Below, piece after piece: positions 1 to 8,325 of a DNA stretch of 38,670 bases. Both the position numbers and the translations under genes were made by a program. Location of the stretch: contig JACMQV010000290.1 of assembly GCA_014376815.1 (NCBI GenBank), forward strand, positions 1 through 38,670, given 5' to 3'. Origin of the DNA: Cryobacterium sp. GTDB lineage: Bacteria; Actinomycetota; Actinomycetes; Actinomycetales; Microbacteriaceae. Each line of letters begins with the position of its first letter. Within the stretch, counting starts at the first letter, position 1. The notes under the pieces were generated by a model. The model did no database searches. It saw only the letters and a program-made list of their open reading frames with translations, and was not told where the DNA came from.

Positions 1-2
1 AC

Positions 3-374
3 ACTGTGCTTTCTGCAGGAGGAAGCGGCGTCTCTCAACTCGCTGTTGTTGCAGTCGGCGATGCTTTGAAAGCTGAGATCGACACTGCTGGTATGTATTC
101 CGAGCGGAATTACAGATCCATTGGGACTTCGGTCTTCGACTCTGTTCAGGTTCAATCCGTGAACGACGACGGTCGAGGTTTTGCAACTGTCATCGCGTAC
201 CTCTGCTCTGACGTCACTGCGGTAGATGTGGTGGACCAGGCCGGTGCAACGATCGTTCCGAAAGATCGAAGCGCTAGATTCCCACTTAAGATCACCTTTA
301 AGAATCTTCGAGCAGATTCCGGTCAATTGCTAGTTGCATCGAGTGAGATATGGGCAGGAAAAGACTTCTGCTAG
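3..374 (+). CDS. C-terminal part of a secreted/lipoprotein-like protein of unknown function (5' end outside window)
   Basis: The frame is open from the first complete codon of the window and has no upstream stop, so the gene almost certainly starts before base 1; the GTG at 6 is probably internal. The visible 120 or so residues form a mostly beta-type domain with the segment AYLCSDVTAVDVVDQAG, then IVPKDR and a final WAGKDFC. This resembles the C-terminal domain of small secreted actinobacterial proteins of unknown function in which a Cys near the AVDVVD strand and a C-terminal Cys may pair (inference). G+C is clearly lower than in the downstream genes. The last 25 bases overlap the next gene, so the two are probably translated together. 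No function is assigned. Confidence 0.6.
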   Translation, partial: TVLSAGGSGVSQLAVVAVGDALKAEIDTAGMYSERNYRSIGTSVFDSVQVQSVNDDGRGFATVIAYLCSDVTAVDVVDQAGATIVPKDRSARFPLKITFKNLRADSGQLLVASSEIWAGKDFC

Positions 375-1222
375 GTGCGCGCCTCGGGCTGGCGCTCCTG
401 CTGGCCGTCGCGTGTTCCATTGGCATCGATGATCAGGCCAGTGCGGCGAGCGGGCAGTGCTCCCAAGGCGAACTCCGAGCCGGACTTTGCTCGGTGCCTG
501 ATGTGTCGGGAGCCATCAACAACGGCGGGGTCGACCTCTCTGCCGGATACGCGACGGGAGGCGGCGGGGGAGAGCAATCCGACAGCGGGAGCGGTGCGGG
601 TGACGCTTCAGGATCCGGCGGCGGAGGCGCCGGGCCTGGCGGGCAGGCGGGGGCCGCACCGACCTCTCCCTCCGTGGTCGTCGTGCGGGACGGTTTCACT
701 GTCGTTTGCGATCCCGGGGCGCCCTGCGATCCGACCCTCGTCGTTCGGTTCAGCGACCTGGTCAACTTCAAGCCGGCAGAACCCGTCCAGAGCATGGAAC
801 CGCGCGGGTGGAGCCTGATCGGGCTTCCGGCGAACTTCATCGCCGCGGCATCCGTGCACAGCCGGTCGGGGCTGCTGCTTGGTTTCCCGGCCGACGTCCG
901 GTTCACGCCGGTCGGCTATCGCTGGAACTACGGTGACGGCTCGACGTTGGATTCGTCTTCGGCCGGGGCGACCTGGGCGGCCCTGGGCCAGCCGGAATTC
1001 TCCGACACGCCCACCGGTCACGAATTCCGGAAACCCGGCAGTTACTCCGTGAGCCTGGCGGTTGTGTACTCCGCCGAGTACCGGTTCGCTGGCCGTGCCT
1101 GGCGCGGGGTGCAGGGCACGCTCTCGATTCCGGGAGGCCCGGTCAGCGTGGTAGTCGGTCAGGCCGGTACCGTGCTCGTCGATCGCGAATGCAGCCGGAA
1201 GAACCCCGGTCCCGGCTGCTGA
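350..1222 (+). CDS. Secreted protein with Gly-rich linker and PKD-like domain, function unknown
   Basis: 290 residues. The N terminus is a signal sequence: MGRKRLLLGAR, a hydrophobic core, then LLAVAC (an imperfect lipobox around residue 24) and a possible Sec cleavage after ASA near residue 33. Residues about 66-105 are a Gly/Ser/Ala-rich low-complexity linker. A VVCDPGAPCDP segment with two close Cys follows. The C-terminal third has WNYGDGS followed by TGHEFRKPGSYSVSL, the spacing of a PKD-like beta-sandwich (W-x-Y-G-D-G ... H-x-F-x-x-P-G-x-Y-x-V), and the chain ends in a Cys-containing tail (ECSRKNPGPGC). The start overlaps the preceding gene by 25 bases, which suggests an operon. It is probably an exported envelope protein; the ligand and role are unknown. 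Confidence 0.75.
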   Translation: MGRKRLLLGARLGLALLLAVACSIGIDDQASAASGQCSQGELRAGLCSVPDVSGAINNGGVDLSAGYATGGGGGEQSDSGSGAGDASGSGGGGAGPGGQAGAAPTSPSVVVVRDGFTVVCDPGAPCDPTLVVRFSDLVNFKPAEPVQSMEPRGWSLIGLPANFIAAASVHSRSGLLLGFPADVRFTPVGYRWNYGDGSTLDSSSAGATWAALGQPEFSDTPTGHEFRKPGSYSVSLAVVYSAEYRFAGRAWRGVQGTLSIPGGPVSVVVGQAGTVLVDRECSRKNPGPGC

Positions 1223-1247
1223 GGGCGTGCAGCGCCCCGAACCTGAG

Positions 1248-1253
1248 TAGAGT
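1248..1253 (+). promoter_or_regulatory. Possible -10 hexamer (TAGAGT) for the HtrA-like gene
   Basis: TAGAGT matches the TAnnnT form seen before many genes here. It would give a 5' leader of about 83 nt before the ATG at 1343. A small GC hairpin (arms 1223-1227 and 1233-1237, no T run) lies just upstream and could mark the end of the previous transcript. No convincing -35 is seen. Confidence 0.3.
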
Positions 1254-1342
1254 CACGGCGTCATCATTGAACGCTCCCAGCCTCCACATGCCTTTCGTTC
1301 AGGTTCGGGCGCGAAGCTGGCATCGCTTGGAAGGAGCACACA

Positions 1343-3004
1343 ATGACCGACAACACCCAGGAACCCGGCAAGACGCCCGATCACCCCGAAGACTCAGTTC
1401 CGTTCGAAGTCAATTCCGTCGGCGAAACCACGCCATCGGCGCAGGACGGCTCCGCGGCTCCGGCTGCCGGCGAAGAACCCGCCGCCGACCCCTCTCTTCC
1501 GGGCCGGGCCGCCGACGATCAGCCGACCGACGTGATTCAGCCCGAATCGGCGCCTGCCGCCGCCACAGCCCAGCCGGCCGGACCAGAGCAGGCAGCGACC
1601 CCGGCTGCGCCTCAGGCCGCCCCCGCCGAGACTGCCGCCCAACCCACCCTCGCTTACGCCACCGACGCGTTCGGCCGCCCGGTACCGGCCGGCGTCGGTT
1701 CCACTCCGAATTACGCGCCGAACGGGGCGCCGCAGTCCTACGCCCACGAAAACGGTTACCCGAACCAGCAGGCCGGCGGAGCTCCGCGCACCGACCAGCC
1801 CCGAAGCAAGGGAAGCATCGCCCTGATCGCGGCCCTGGCCATCGGCGCACTCCTCGGCGGCGCATCCGGTGCCGGTGTCACCGCCTTCGTGCTCACCAAC
1901 CAGAGCAGCGGCGTGCCGGCCGACCAGGCCTCGGGTCCGCAGAGCGTCGTGGTCAACAACACCGACAGCGTCAACCAGATCACCGCGGTGGCGGCCAAGG
2001 CGTCACCCAGCGTCGTCACCATCGACGCGTCCAGCGGCAACTCCGGAGGAACCGGTTCCGGTGTCGTGCTGACCGAAGACGGGTACGTGCTCACGAACAC
2101 GCACGTCGTCACCCTCGACGGCGCCGCCGCCGACGCGACCCTGCAGGTCACCGGCAACGACGGCAAGCTCTATGCCGCCACCATCGTTGGCACCGACCCG
2201 ATTTCAGACCTCGCCGTGGTGAAGCTCACCGATGCGAAGGGCCTCACGCCCATCGATTGGGCCGACTCAAGCAAGCTCAACGTCGGTGACACGACCATCG
2301 CCATCGGGGCCCCGCTCGGTCTGTCCGGCACCGTGACCGACGGCATCGTCAGCGCGCTCAACCGCAGCATCTCGATCGCCTCGTCGGCCGCGCCGAAGTC
2401 CCAGGACAACACCGCCCCCGACGACCAGCAGAGCCCCTTCTTCTTCGACCTGCCCGATAAGAACGGCAGCCAGGAGCAGGCGCCCACGACCAGCGGCAGC
2501 ATCTCGTTGTCGGTCATCCAGACGGATGCCGCCATCAACCCCGGCAACTCCGGCGGCGCCCTGCTCAACGCCAAGGGCGAGCTCATCGGCATCAACGTGG
2601 CCATCGCCAACGCCGGCGGATCGTCCTCGTCCGCGGCGGGCAACATCGGGGTCGGGTTCTCGATCCCGTCCAACCTGGCCAAGCGCGTCTCCGAGGAACT
2701 GATCAAGAACGGCGCGGCCACGCACGGTCTGCTCGGTGCGAGCGTCACCAGCGCAGCCGGAAGCGGCAAGAGCAACACCGTCGGCGCCCTGATCAGCGAG
2801 GTGTCGTCCGGCGGGGCGGCGCAGAAGGCCGGCCTGGCGAAGGGTGACGTCGTCACCAACTTCAACGGTGTGCCCATCACCGACGCGAACGACCTCACCG
2901 CCCAGGTGCGGGCGCTGGCGGCCGGCGACGAGGCCGAACTGACGTACGTACGTGACGGCAAGGCTGTCACGGTCACCGTCACGTTGGGCGCGCTCACCAG
3001 CTAG
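1343..3004 (+). CDS. Membrane-anchored HtrA/DegP-like serine protease (S1C) with PDZ domain
   Basis: 553 residues, ATG preceded by AAGGAG at 1331-1336 with 6-nt spacing. Residues 1 to about 155 are a Pro/Ala/Gln-rich, presumably cytoplasmic, disordered region. A single transmembrane helix follows at about 158-185. The trypsin-like domain has the triad His254 (LTNTHVV), Asp289 (DPISDLAVVKL) and Ser403 (NPGNSGGALLN). Between Asp and Ser there is a longer than usual polar insert rich in Gln, Asp and Pro (about 350-390). A C-terminal PDZ domain (about 468-550) contains GLAKGDVVTNFNGVPI. The layout matches actinobacterial PepD/HtrA-type proteases that act on misfolded or envelope proteins outside the membrane. 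All catalytic residues are present. Which paralogue it is cannot be told from sequence alone. Confidence 0.93.
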   Translation: MTDNTQEPGKTPDHPEDSVPFEVNSVGETTPSAQDGSAAPAAGEEPAADPSLPGRAADDQPTDVIQPESAPAAATAQPAGPEQAATPAAPQAAPAETAAQPTLAYATDAFGRPVPAGVGSTPNYAPNGAPQSYAHENGYPNQQAGGAPRTDQPRSKGSIALIAALAIGALLGGASGAGVTAFVLTNQSSGVPADQASGPQSVVVNNTDSVNQITAVAAKASPSVVTIDASSGNSGGTGSGVVLTEDGYVLTNTHVVTLDGAAADATLQVTGNDGKLYAATIVGTDPISDLAVVKLTDAKGLTPIDWADSSKLNVGDTTIAIGAPLGLSGTVTDGIVSALNRSISIASSAAPKSQDNTAPDDQQSPFFFDLPDKNGSQEQAPTTSGSISLSVIQTDAAINPGNSGGALLNAKGELIGINVAIANAGGSSSSAAGNIGVGFSIPSNLAKRVSEELIKNGAATHGLLGASVTSAAGSGKSNTVGALISEVSSGGAAQKAGLAKGDVVTNFNGVPITDANDLTAQVRALAAGDEAELTYVRDGKAVTVTVTLGALTS

Positions 3005-3030
3005 CCCCACCCCGCTCCTTCCCGAGAATG

Positions 3031-3074
3031 AAGAGCTGCACCGCCGGTCCCGCGCCGGCGGCGCAGCTCTTTCT
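3031..3074 (+). terminator. Rho-independent terminator after the HtrA-like gene
   Basis: A long hairpin starts 26 bases after the stop codon. Outer arms aagagctgc (3031-3039) and gcagctctt (3063-3071) pair perfectly; ccgccgg pairs with ccggcgg inside, leaving a very small loop. A T-rich stretch (ttcttgtt) follows. Confidence 0.85.
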
Positions 3075-3172
3075 TGTTGGCCCGGTGAACGGTGCCGGGG
3101 CGCACCGGCAGCGCCCGACGGGAGCCTGCCGAGCGGGAACTGGCCCGATGCTGGGCGGAAAGGCGCGGCTGG

Positions 3173-3178
3173 TAGGCT
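3173..3178 (+). promoter_or_regulatory. -10 hexamer TAGGCT of the glycosyltransferase operon
   Basis: TAGGCT lies 27 nt before the ATG at 3206. Transcription would start near 3185, giving a leader of about 20 nt that holds the purine-rich AGAAGAATGG ribosome-binding stretch. The same hexamer precedes pncB, murI, prfB and ftsE in this window. No clear -35 element is seen. Confidence 0.55.
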
Positions 3179-3205
3179 CTATCATCCGTCCAGAAGAATG
3201 GAAAT

Positions 3206-4267
3206 ATGATCAGCCAGGATTCCTCTGTCGGAGGCACATCCCTGCTCGGGGTTTCCTACGTGATGCCGGTGCTGAACGATGTGACTCACGTTCGGGCCGC
3301 CGTGACCAGCCTCCTCCGCCAGGATTACACGGGACCGTTCGAGGTGACCGTGGCCCTCGGCCCGAGCATCGACGGCACGACCGAACTGGTCGAGGAAATG
3401 GTTGCCATCGATCCGCGGATCCGGATCGTGGCAAATGAGATCGGGTCGACCCCGGCCGGCCTCAACATCGCCATCCGAGCCTCGAGCCATCCCGTCGTCA
3501 TCCGTGTGGATGCCCACTCCGTCCTGCCTTCGGACTACGCGCGGATCGCCGTTGAGGCGCTCGAACGAACCGGCGCCGACAATGTCGGCGGCGTCATGGA
3601 CGCCCAGGGCGAGAGCCCGTTCCAGAAGGCCGTCGCACGGGCCTACGGCACGAGAATCGGGCTCGGCGGAACACCGCTCCACGTCGGTGGCCCCGATGGA
3701 CCCGCCGAAACCGTCTACCTGGGCTGCTTCCGACGGGAGAGCATCGTGCGCGTCGGCCTGTTCGACGAGGGCATCAAACGCGGGCAGGACTGGGAGCTCA
3801 ACCGGCGGCTGCGGGAGCAGGGCGGCACGGTCTGGTTCACGCCCCGGCTCCGTGTGGTCTACCGCCCGCGTCCGAGCCTGTCGCGGCTGGCCCGGCAGAT
3901 GCTGTCCACCGGACTGTGGCGCGGGGAACTCGCCCGGCGGTATCCGGAGTCCAACGGAATCCGCTACTTCGCCCCGCCCGTGATGGTCCTGGGCGTCGTG
4001 CTCGGGGTCCTCGCCGGTCTGCTCGGCCTGGCCCAGCTCCGGGTCGGGGCGACGCCGTGGCTGCTCCTCGGATTCCTCGTGCCCGCTGCCTATCTGCTCA
4101 TCGTCGCCCTGGCCACCGTCGTCGTGACCCGGCCGGACGGGTTTCGTGCCGCCCTGTGGTTTCTCGTAGTCTTGCCGTGCATTCACTTCTGCTGGGGCAT
4201 CGGCTTCCTGCTCGGGTATTTGAAGCTCACCACCAACATCACGGCCCACACCGGGAGGAAACTATGA
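3206..4267 (+). CDS. Family 2 glycosyltransferase with C-terminal membrane segments
   Basis: 353 residues. The N-terminal GT-A fold begins with VSYVMPVLNDVTHVRAAVTSL, has the metal-binding DxD-type motif as D102-A-H, and the acceptor-site motif QDWELNRRL (Q194-D195-W196-E197). About three hydrophobic helices occupy roughly residues 255-345 (VMVLGVVLGVLAG, LLLGFLVPAAYLL, LWFLVVLPCIHFCWG), as in ExoA-like transferases that add sugars to lipid-linked intermediates at the inner face of the membrane (family knowledge). The stop overlaps the start of the next gene in an ATGA. It is the first gene of a three-gene operon with a CDP-alcohol phosphotransferase and a second glycosyltransferase, which suggests surface glycan assembly. 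Donor and acceptor are unknown. Confidence 0.88.
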   Translation: MISQDSSVGGTSLLGVSYVMPVLNDVTHVRAAVTSLLRQDYTGPFEVTVALGPSIDGTTELVEEMVAIDPRIRIVANEIGSTPAGLNIAIRASSHPVVIRVDAHSVLPSDYARIAVEALERTGADNVGGVMDAQGESPFQKAVARAYGTRIGLGGTPLHVGGPDGPAETVYLGCFRRESIVRVGLFDEGIKRGQDWELNRRLREQGGTVWFTPRLRVVYRPRPSLSRLARQMLSTGLWRGELARRYPESNGIRYFAPPVMVLGVVLGVLAGLLGLAQLRVGATPWLLLGFLVPAAYLLIVALATVVVTRPDGFRAALWFLVVLPCIHFCWGIGFLLGYLKLTTNITAHTGRKL

Positions 4268-5076
4268 CGGCAGGGACGCCCGCGGCGACTCGACCCTCCT
4301 CGATCGCGGAGCTCCGTTCGGTGGCGCAGCCGCCCGAGGTGCGGTTGCGTGCGAATGCGGAGCACTGGACGGCATCGCTCTACCTGCGCGACATCTCCCC
4401 GTATCTGACCTGGATGCTCCTGAAGACCCGCATCTCGGCGAACGGTGTGACCGGGCTGATGATCCTGGTCGGCTGGTCCACCGCGGCAGCACTGCTCATC
4501 CCCGGCATCTGGGGGGCCCTGCTGGCGCTCCTGCTCGGACAGCTGCAGATGCTCGTCGACTGCTCCGACGGGGAAGTCGCCCGCTGGCGCCGGCAGTCCT
4601 CACCGGCCGGGGTGTTCCTCGACAAGGTCGGGCACTACACGACCGAGGCGCTCATCCCCATCGCCCTGGGCATCCGGGCCGCGTTCTACCCGTTCGAGGC
4701 CCCCGCCGACTTCCTGTGGACGACGCTCGCACTTCTTCTCGCGTTGATCATCGTGCTGAACAAGGCGCTCAACGACATGGTGCACGTGGCCCGCGCGAAC
4801 GCGGGACTCACCAAGCTCGCCGACCGGAAGCACGAGCAGACCCCTACCTCGAGCCCGATCGCCAAGGCCCGCAGGCTGGCCCGGTTCCTGCCGTTCCACC
4901 GTCTCTACCACTCGGTCGAGCTCACCATCCTGATCTTCGCCGCAGCGGTCATCGGCACCCTTGTCGGCGAGCCCCTGGTGGACCGCGTTCTGCTGGTCGT
5001 TCTCGTCCCGCTGGCCTTCCTCTCGCTGGTGGGCCATTTCGTGGCCATCATGGCGTCCAAGCGTGTCCGTTCCTAG
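4264..5076 (+). CDS. CDP-alcohol phosphotransferase family membrane protein
   Basis: 270 residues, ATG in a 4-base ATGA overlap with the upstream glycosyltransferase. The family motif D-x2-D-G-x2-A-R-x8-G-x3-D-x3-D is present as D99, D102-G103, A106-R107, G116, D120, but the fourth Asp is His124 (DKVGHY). Several hydrophobic helices (ALLALLLGQLQML, LLLALIIVLNKAL, ILIFAAAVIGTLV, LVVLVPLAFLSLV) agree with the six-helix fold. The family transfers a phospho-alcohol from or to a CDP-linked partner with release of CMP. The glycosyltransferase and TagF-like neighbours, rather than phospholipid genes, suggest that it makes a polyol-phosphate linkage in a surface polymer (inference). The substitution at the proposed catalytic-base position could mean an altered mechanism or a subfamily feature. 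Confidence 0.88.
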   Translation: MTAGTPAATRPSSIAELRSVAQPPEVRLRANAEHWTASLYLRDISPYLTWMLLKTRISANGVTGLMILVGWSTAAALLIPGIWGALLALLLGQLQMLVDCSDGEVARWRRQSSPAGVFLDKVGHYTTEALIPIALGIRAAFYPFEAPADFLWTTLALLLALIIVLNKALNDMVHVARANAGLTKLADRKHEQTPTSSPIAKARRLARFLPFHRLYHSVELTILIFAAAVIGTLVGEPLVDRVLLVVLVPLAFLSLVGHFVAIMASKRVRS

Positions 5077-5962
5077 CGGCTGGCCCGTCGGCTCCGCCCT
5101 GCCGACGGTTGGCGTGGTCGTGCTCACCCAGGGCACCCGGCCGAGGGACCTCGAGCGCGGCATCCGCAGCCTCCTCGTGCAGCAGGATGTGCGCCTGGAC
5201 ATCGTGTGCGTCGGCAACGGCTGGGAGCCGACCGGGCTGCCGTCCGGGGTCAAGGCCCTGGGGCTGCCGACGAACCTCGGCATTCCGGCCGGGCGCAACC
5301 GCGGGGTCTCCCAGGTCGAAGGGGAATACCTCTTCTTCCTCGACGACGATGCGAGCATCCCCGATCCGCGGTTCCTGATCGACGCGATCACGGTGTTGAG
5401 GGCAGACCCCACCATCGGCCTGCTGCAGCCACGAGTCGTCGATCCCGCCGGGATCGCGTCGCCGAGACGGTGGGTCCCGCGCATCCGCAAGGGTGAGGCC
5501 ACCGAGTCGAGCAACGTCTTCTCGGTCTGGGAGGGTGCTCTGCTCCTGCCCCGGGCCGTCTTCGACGCCACCGGGGGGTGGGGGGAGCCGTACTTCTACG
5601 CGCACGAGGGCATTGAGCTGGCCTGGCGGGTCTGGGACCTGGGATTGCGCGCCTGGTACGCCGGCGATCTCGAGGCGAACCATCCGGTGATCCAACCCAC
5701 CCGGCACGCCGACTACTACCGCCTGAATGCGCGCAACCGAGTGTGGCTCGCGCGTCGCAACCTCCCGGCGCTCCTGGTTCCCGTGTACGCCGGCTCCTGG
5801 CTGCTGATCCAGGTGGTGCGCTGGGCCCGCAATCCCGCCGCTCTCCGAGCCTGGCTGGGTGGATTCCGCGAAGGCTGGGCCACATCACCGGGCGAGCGGC
5901 GCCCCCTCCGCGCGCGCACGGTATGGCGGATGACGCTGGCCGGGCGTCCACCCGTCGTCTAA
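5063..5962 (+). CDS. Family 2 glycosyltransferase
   Basis: About 299 residues from the GTG at 5063, which overlaps the previous gene by 14 bases; this start was chosen because the GT-A fold begins a few residues later (PTVGVVVLTQGTRP). The frame stays open further upstream, so an earlier start cannot be excluded. Donor-site acidic residues are D94-D95-D96 (FFLDDDASIPD). Later motifs include WEGALLLPRAVFDATGGW and EGIELAWRVWDLGL, typical of rhamnosyltransferase-like GT2 enzymes. One hydrophobic stretch near the C terminus (LLVPVYAGSWLLIQVV) may associate with the membrane. It is the third gene of the operon and probably extends the same glycan as its neighbours; the sugar is unknown. Confidence 0.85.
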   Translation: MSVPSGWPVGSALPTVGVVVLTQGTRPRDLERGIRSLLVQQDVRLDIVCVGNGWEPTGLPSGVKALGLPTNLGIPAGRNRGVSQVEGEYLFFLDDDASIPDPRFLIDAITVLRADPTIGLLQPRVVDPAGIASPRRWVPRIRKGEATESSNVFSVWEGALLLPRAVFDATGGWGEPYFYAHEGIELAWRVWDLGLRAWYAGDLEANHPVIQPTRHADYYRLNARNRVWLARRNLPALLVPVYAGSWLLIQVVRWARNPAALRAWLGGFREGWATSPGERRPLRARTVWRMTLAGRPPVV

Positions 5963-6024
5963 CGATCCGTCAGCCACTGGTCCCGTTTGGGGGCCAGGCG
6001 GCATCGCGGAACCGGCATCATCGG

Positions 6025-6030
6025 TACTCT
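6025..6030 (+). promoter_or_regulatory. -10 hexamer TACTCT for leaderless TagF-like gene
   Basis: TACTCT ends 6 nt before the GTG at 6037, which would place the transcription start on the start codon. No ribosome-binding site is seen upstream of the GTG, which supports a leaderless transcript. Confidence 0.6.
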
Positions 6031-6036
6031 TGACGT

Positions 6037-7338
6037 GTGGGTATTCAACGAGACGTCAGCCTTGGCTTCAAGCTGGTCAAGGACGTCACGGCGTCGCGCA
6101 GGGCACAGCGGGTGCTGAACGGCCGCCTGGCCACGCGGGAGCCGTTGACACCGAAAAACTTCAAGATCGCCGTCTACTTCGCCGACGGCGCGGTCAACCT
6201 CTACCAGATGCGCCAGTGGTACAAGCCACTCGCGACGCTCGCGGAGACCTGGCCGGTGCTGGTGCTCAGCCGCAGCGGAGCGGGAGCCCTGCCCCTGATC
6301 GATGAATCCCCGGTCCCGGTTGCGTATGTGAGGCGTGTCGCAGATCTCGAGCGGGTGTGGGCCGAGCAGGACATCCGGATCGTGTTCTACGTCAATCAGA
6401 ACCCTCGCAACTTCCAGATGATGCGGTACGGACGCTGCTGGCACGTTTTCATCAACCACGGTGAGAGCGACAAAATGTACATGGTGACCAACCAGATCAA
6501 GGCCTACGACTACGCCTTCGTCGCCGGGGATGCCGCCCTCGCCCGCCTCGACAAAGTGCTGTGGGACTACGACTTCGACAAACGTGCCATCACGATCGGT
6601 CGCCCGCAGGCCGACCACTACCCCGGATCCGTTGCCCGCGTCCCCGATGAGCGCCAGGTCGTGTTGTATGCACCGACCTGGGAGGGTGACCGGCCGTCCG
6701 CAGCGTACGGCTCCATCGCCACGCACGGCGTGGACCTCGTCACGGCCCTGCTCGCGTCGGGACGCCACAGGGTCATCTACCGTCCGCACCCACGCAGCGG
6801 TGTCGTGGACGGTGCCTACGGGGCAGCCAACAGGAAGATCATCGCCGCCATCGCGGCGGCGAACGTGCGGGACGCGAAAGCCGGGCACGTTTACGACGCC
6901 AGCCCCGAACTGGGCTGGCAGTTGTCGGTGGCGGATGTCGCGATCGTCGACATCTCCGCCATGGTCTACGATCGGCTGGCCACTGGCAAGGCCCTGATGG
7001 TGACCCGCCCGGCGGACCCGAGCGCGGAGATCGATTCGAGCGGCTACCTCTCAGACTGCGAGTGGCTGTTCTCTGACCAGGCCGGGAACGTCGTCGAGGT
7101 GCTGGACGAGCTCACCGACGACGGTGCGGCGGAATCCAGGCTCGCGGTCTGGGTGGAGCGCTACTTCGGCGACACCAGGCCCGGGGTTGCCACGGAGCGG
7201 TTCCACGCCGCCGTGGCGCACTTGATGGCCGAGTGGGATCGTTTCGCCACGGCGAATCCTCTCACCGCACACATCGAGGGTTCGGCCGTTCGGGACGCTC
7301 CGGCCGTGGACGACGCCCCGGACGTCGAGATCCTCTAG
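6037..7338 (+). CDS. TagF-like CDP-glycerol/polyol glycerophosphotransferase family protein
   Basis: 433 residues, GTG start, probably leaderless. The C-terminal two thirds read as the glycerophosphotransferase (Glyphos_transf) GT-B-like domain: FINHGESDKMYM with H141, VVLYAPTWEGD, VIYRPHPRS with H251-P252, and ADVAIVDISAMVYDRLATGKALMV, the counterpart of the DVLITDYSS motif. The two conserved His residues match those needed in TagF enzymes. Such enzymes move polyol phosphate from a CDP donor to a growing wall polymer at the membrane. With the CDP-alcohol phosphotransferase just upstream and a TagGH-like exporter downstream, a role in a teichoic-acid-like polymer is the best inference. The stop TAG shares the palindrome CTAG with the stop of the converging EcsC gene. 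Confidence 0.85.
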   Translation: MGIQRDVSLGFKLVKDVTASRRAQRVLNGRLATREPLTPKNFKIAVYFADGAVNLYQMRQWYKPLATLAETWPVLVLSRSGAGALPLIDESPVPVAYVRRVADLERVWAEQDIRIVFYVNQNPRNFQMMRYGRCWHVFINHGESDKMYMVTNQIKAYDYAFVAGDAALARLDKVLWDYDFDKRAITIGRPQADHYPGSVARVPDERQVVLYAPTWEGDRPSAAYGSIATHGVDLVTALLASGRHRVIYRPHPRSGVVDGAYGAANRKIIAAIAAANVRDAKAGHVYDASPELGWQLSVADVAIVDISAMVYDRLATGKALMVTRPADPSAEIDSSGYLSDCEWLFSDQAGNVVEVLDELTDDGAAESRLAVWVERYFGDTRPGVATERFHAAVAHLMAEWDRFATANPLTAHIEGSAVRDAPAVDDAPDVEIL

Positions 7339-8237
7339 TCCGGTACGGTCGCTCCGGCTCCGAGGCCATCCGGAGCCGCGTTATCGCGCGAACGGCGCCG
7401 AGCCGACGGGATACGCCCGGACAGCCCGGCCAGGGTCTTACGGTTGAATGCCACGATCCGGCGTGCGGGGGCGCCCTCCCGCACGGTGAGGTCCGGCACC
7501 TTCGGGTCCAGGTCAGGGCTGAAGCCGGCCGGCGGCTGGCCGAACGCCAGCCGTGACGAGTGCACCACGCGCTTACCGAGGATGTTGTTCCCGGCACCGC
7601 CTATGATCGCGCCGACGCCGAACGGGAGGGCCTTTCCGATGAAACTGGCCCCGCCCTTGGCCGCGAACTGACGGAGGAAGCTGCTCTTCAGCTTGTCGGT
7701 CAGCGGCCCCATGATGGCTCGGGGAAGGCTGGTGGTGACGAGTTCGCCCCAGTAGACGCTGCGTGCGGCCCCGTTGCCCGTGGCCTGCCCGGCCAGCTGG
7801 CGCACGAGGTCCGACCCTTCGCGTCCGAGCATCATCGTCATCACCAGGGCGCGGGCGCGTTCCGGGTCGGCGACGGCGATGCCGTGCACCTCGCTCACTG
7901 ACTGGGTGAACAGGGCCGTCGCCTCGAGGAATCCGGCCGTCTCCACGCCGGACAGGGCCAGAGTGACCCCGGTGGTGACGCCCGGGATGACCGCTGTCGC
8001 ACCGACGGCGGCGCCGCCGGTGGTCACGGCGGCGACGTAGCGCCGTTCGAGGATCACGATGATCTCGACCGGGCTCGCGTTGGGGGACCGTCGTCGGATG
8101 GCACGGATGTGCGCCAGCACGGCAGGGCGATGGATCGCCATCACGCGGTCGAAGCCCGCGATGACTCCGGACGGCAACTGCCCGCCCTGGGGCATCCCGC
8201 CCGTTGTGGACACCATTGGTCGTGGCTTTCTGGCCAT
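7335..8237 (-). CDS. EcsC family protein
   Basis: 300 residues, ATG at 8237 preceded on its strand by AAGGAGGG at good spacing. The EcsC-like pattern is seen from about residue 70: AAVTTGGAAVGATAVIPG, a Gly/Ala-rich hydrophobic stretch, AVADPERARALVMTMMLGREG, and ALPFGVGAIIGGAGNN near residue 205. The hydrophobic Gly-rich segments suggest membrane association. The family name comes from a gene next to the B. subtilis Ecs ABC transporter; its biochemical function is unknown. It is convergent with the TagF-like gene and divergent from a small XRE regulator, so it probably forms its own unit inserted in the polymer region. Confidence 0.82.
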   Translation of the reverse strand: MARKPRPMVSTTGGMPQGGQLPSGVIAGFDRVMAIHRPAVLAHIRAIRRRSPNASPVEIIVILERRYVAAVTTGGAAVGATAVIPGVTTGVTLALSGVETAGFLEATALFTQSVSEVHGIAVADPERARALVMTMMLGREGSDLVRQLAGQATGNGAARSVYWGELVTTSLPRAIMGPLTDKLKSSFLRQFAAKGGASFIGKALPFGVGAIIGGAGNNILGKRVVHSSRLAFGQPPAGFSPDLDPKVPDLTVREGAPARRIVAFNRKTLAGLSGRIPSARRRSRDNAAPDGLGAGATVPD

Positions 8238-8313
8238 CAGCGCACCCTCCTTCGGTCTCCCGATGAGTTTACGTGGCTCACCAGGGCGACTGGTGGGAAT
8301 CGCTGTGCGAGCC

Positions 8314-8319
8314 TATACA
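8314..8319 (+). promoter_or_regulatory. Possible -10 (TATACA) for leaderless XRE regulator
   Basis: TATACA ends 6 nt before the ATG at 8326. A GGGAGG sequence directly abuts the ATG and is too close to act as a normal ribosome-binding site, which favours a leaderless transcript beginning at the ATG. Confidence 0.4.
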
Positions 8320-8325
8320 GGGAGG

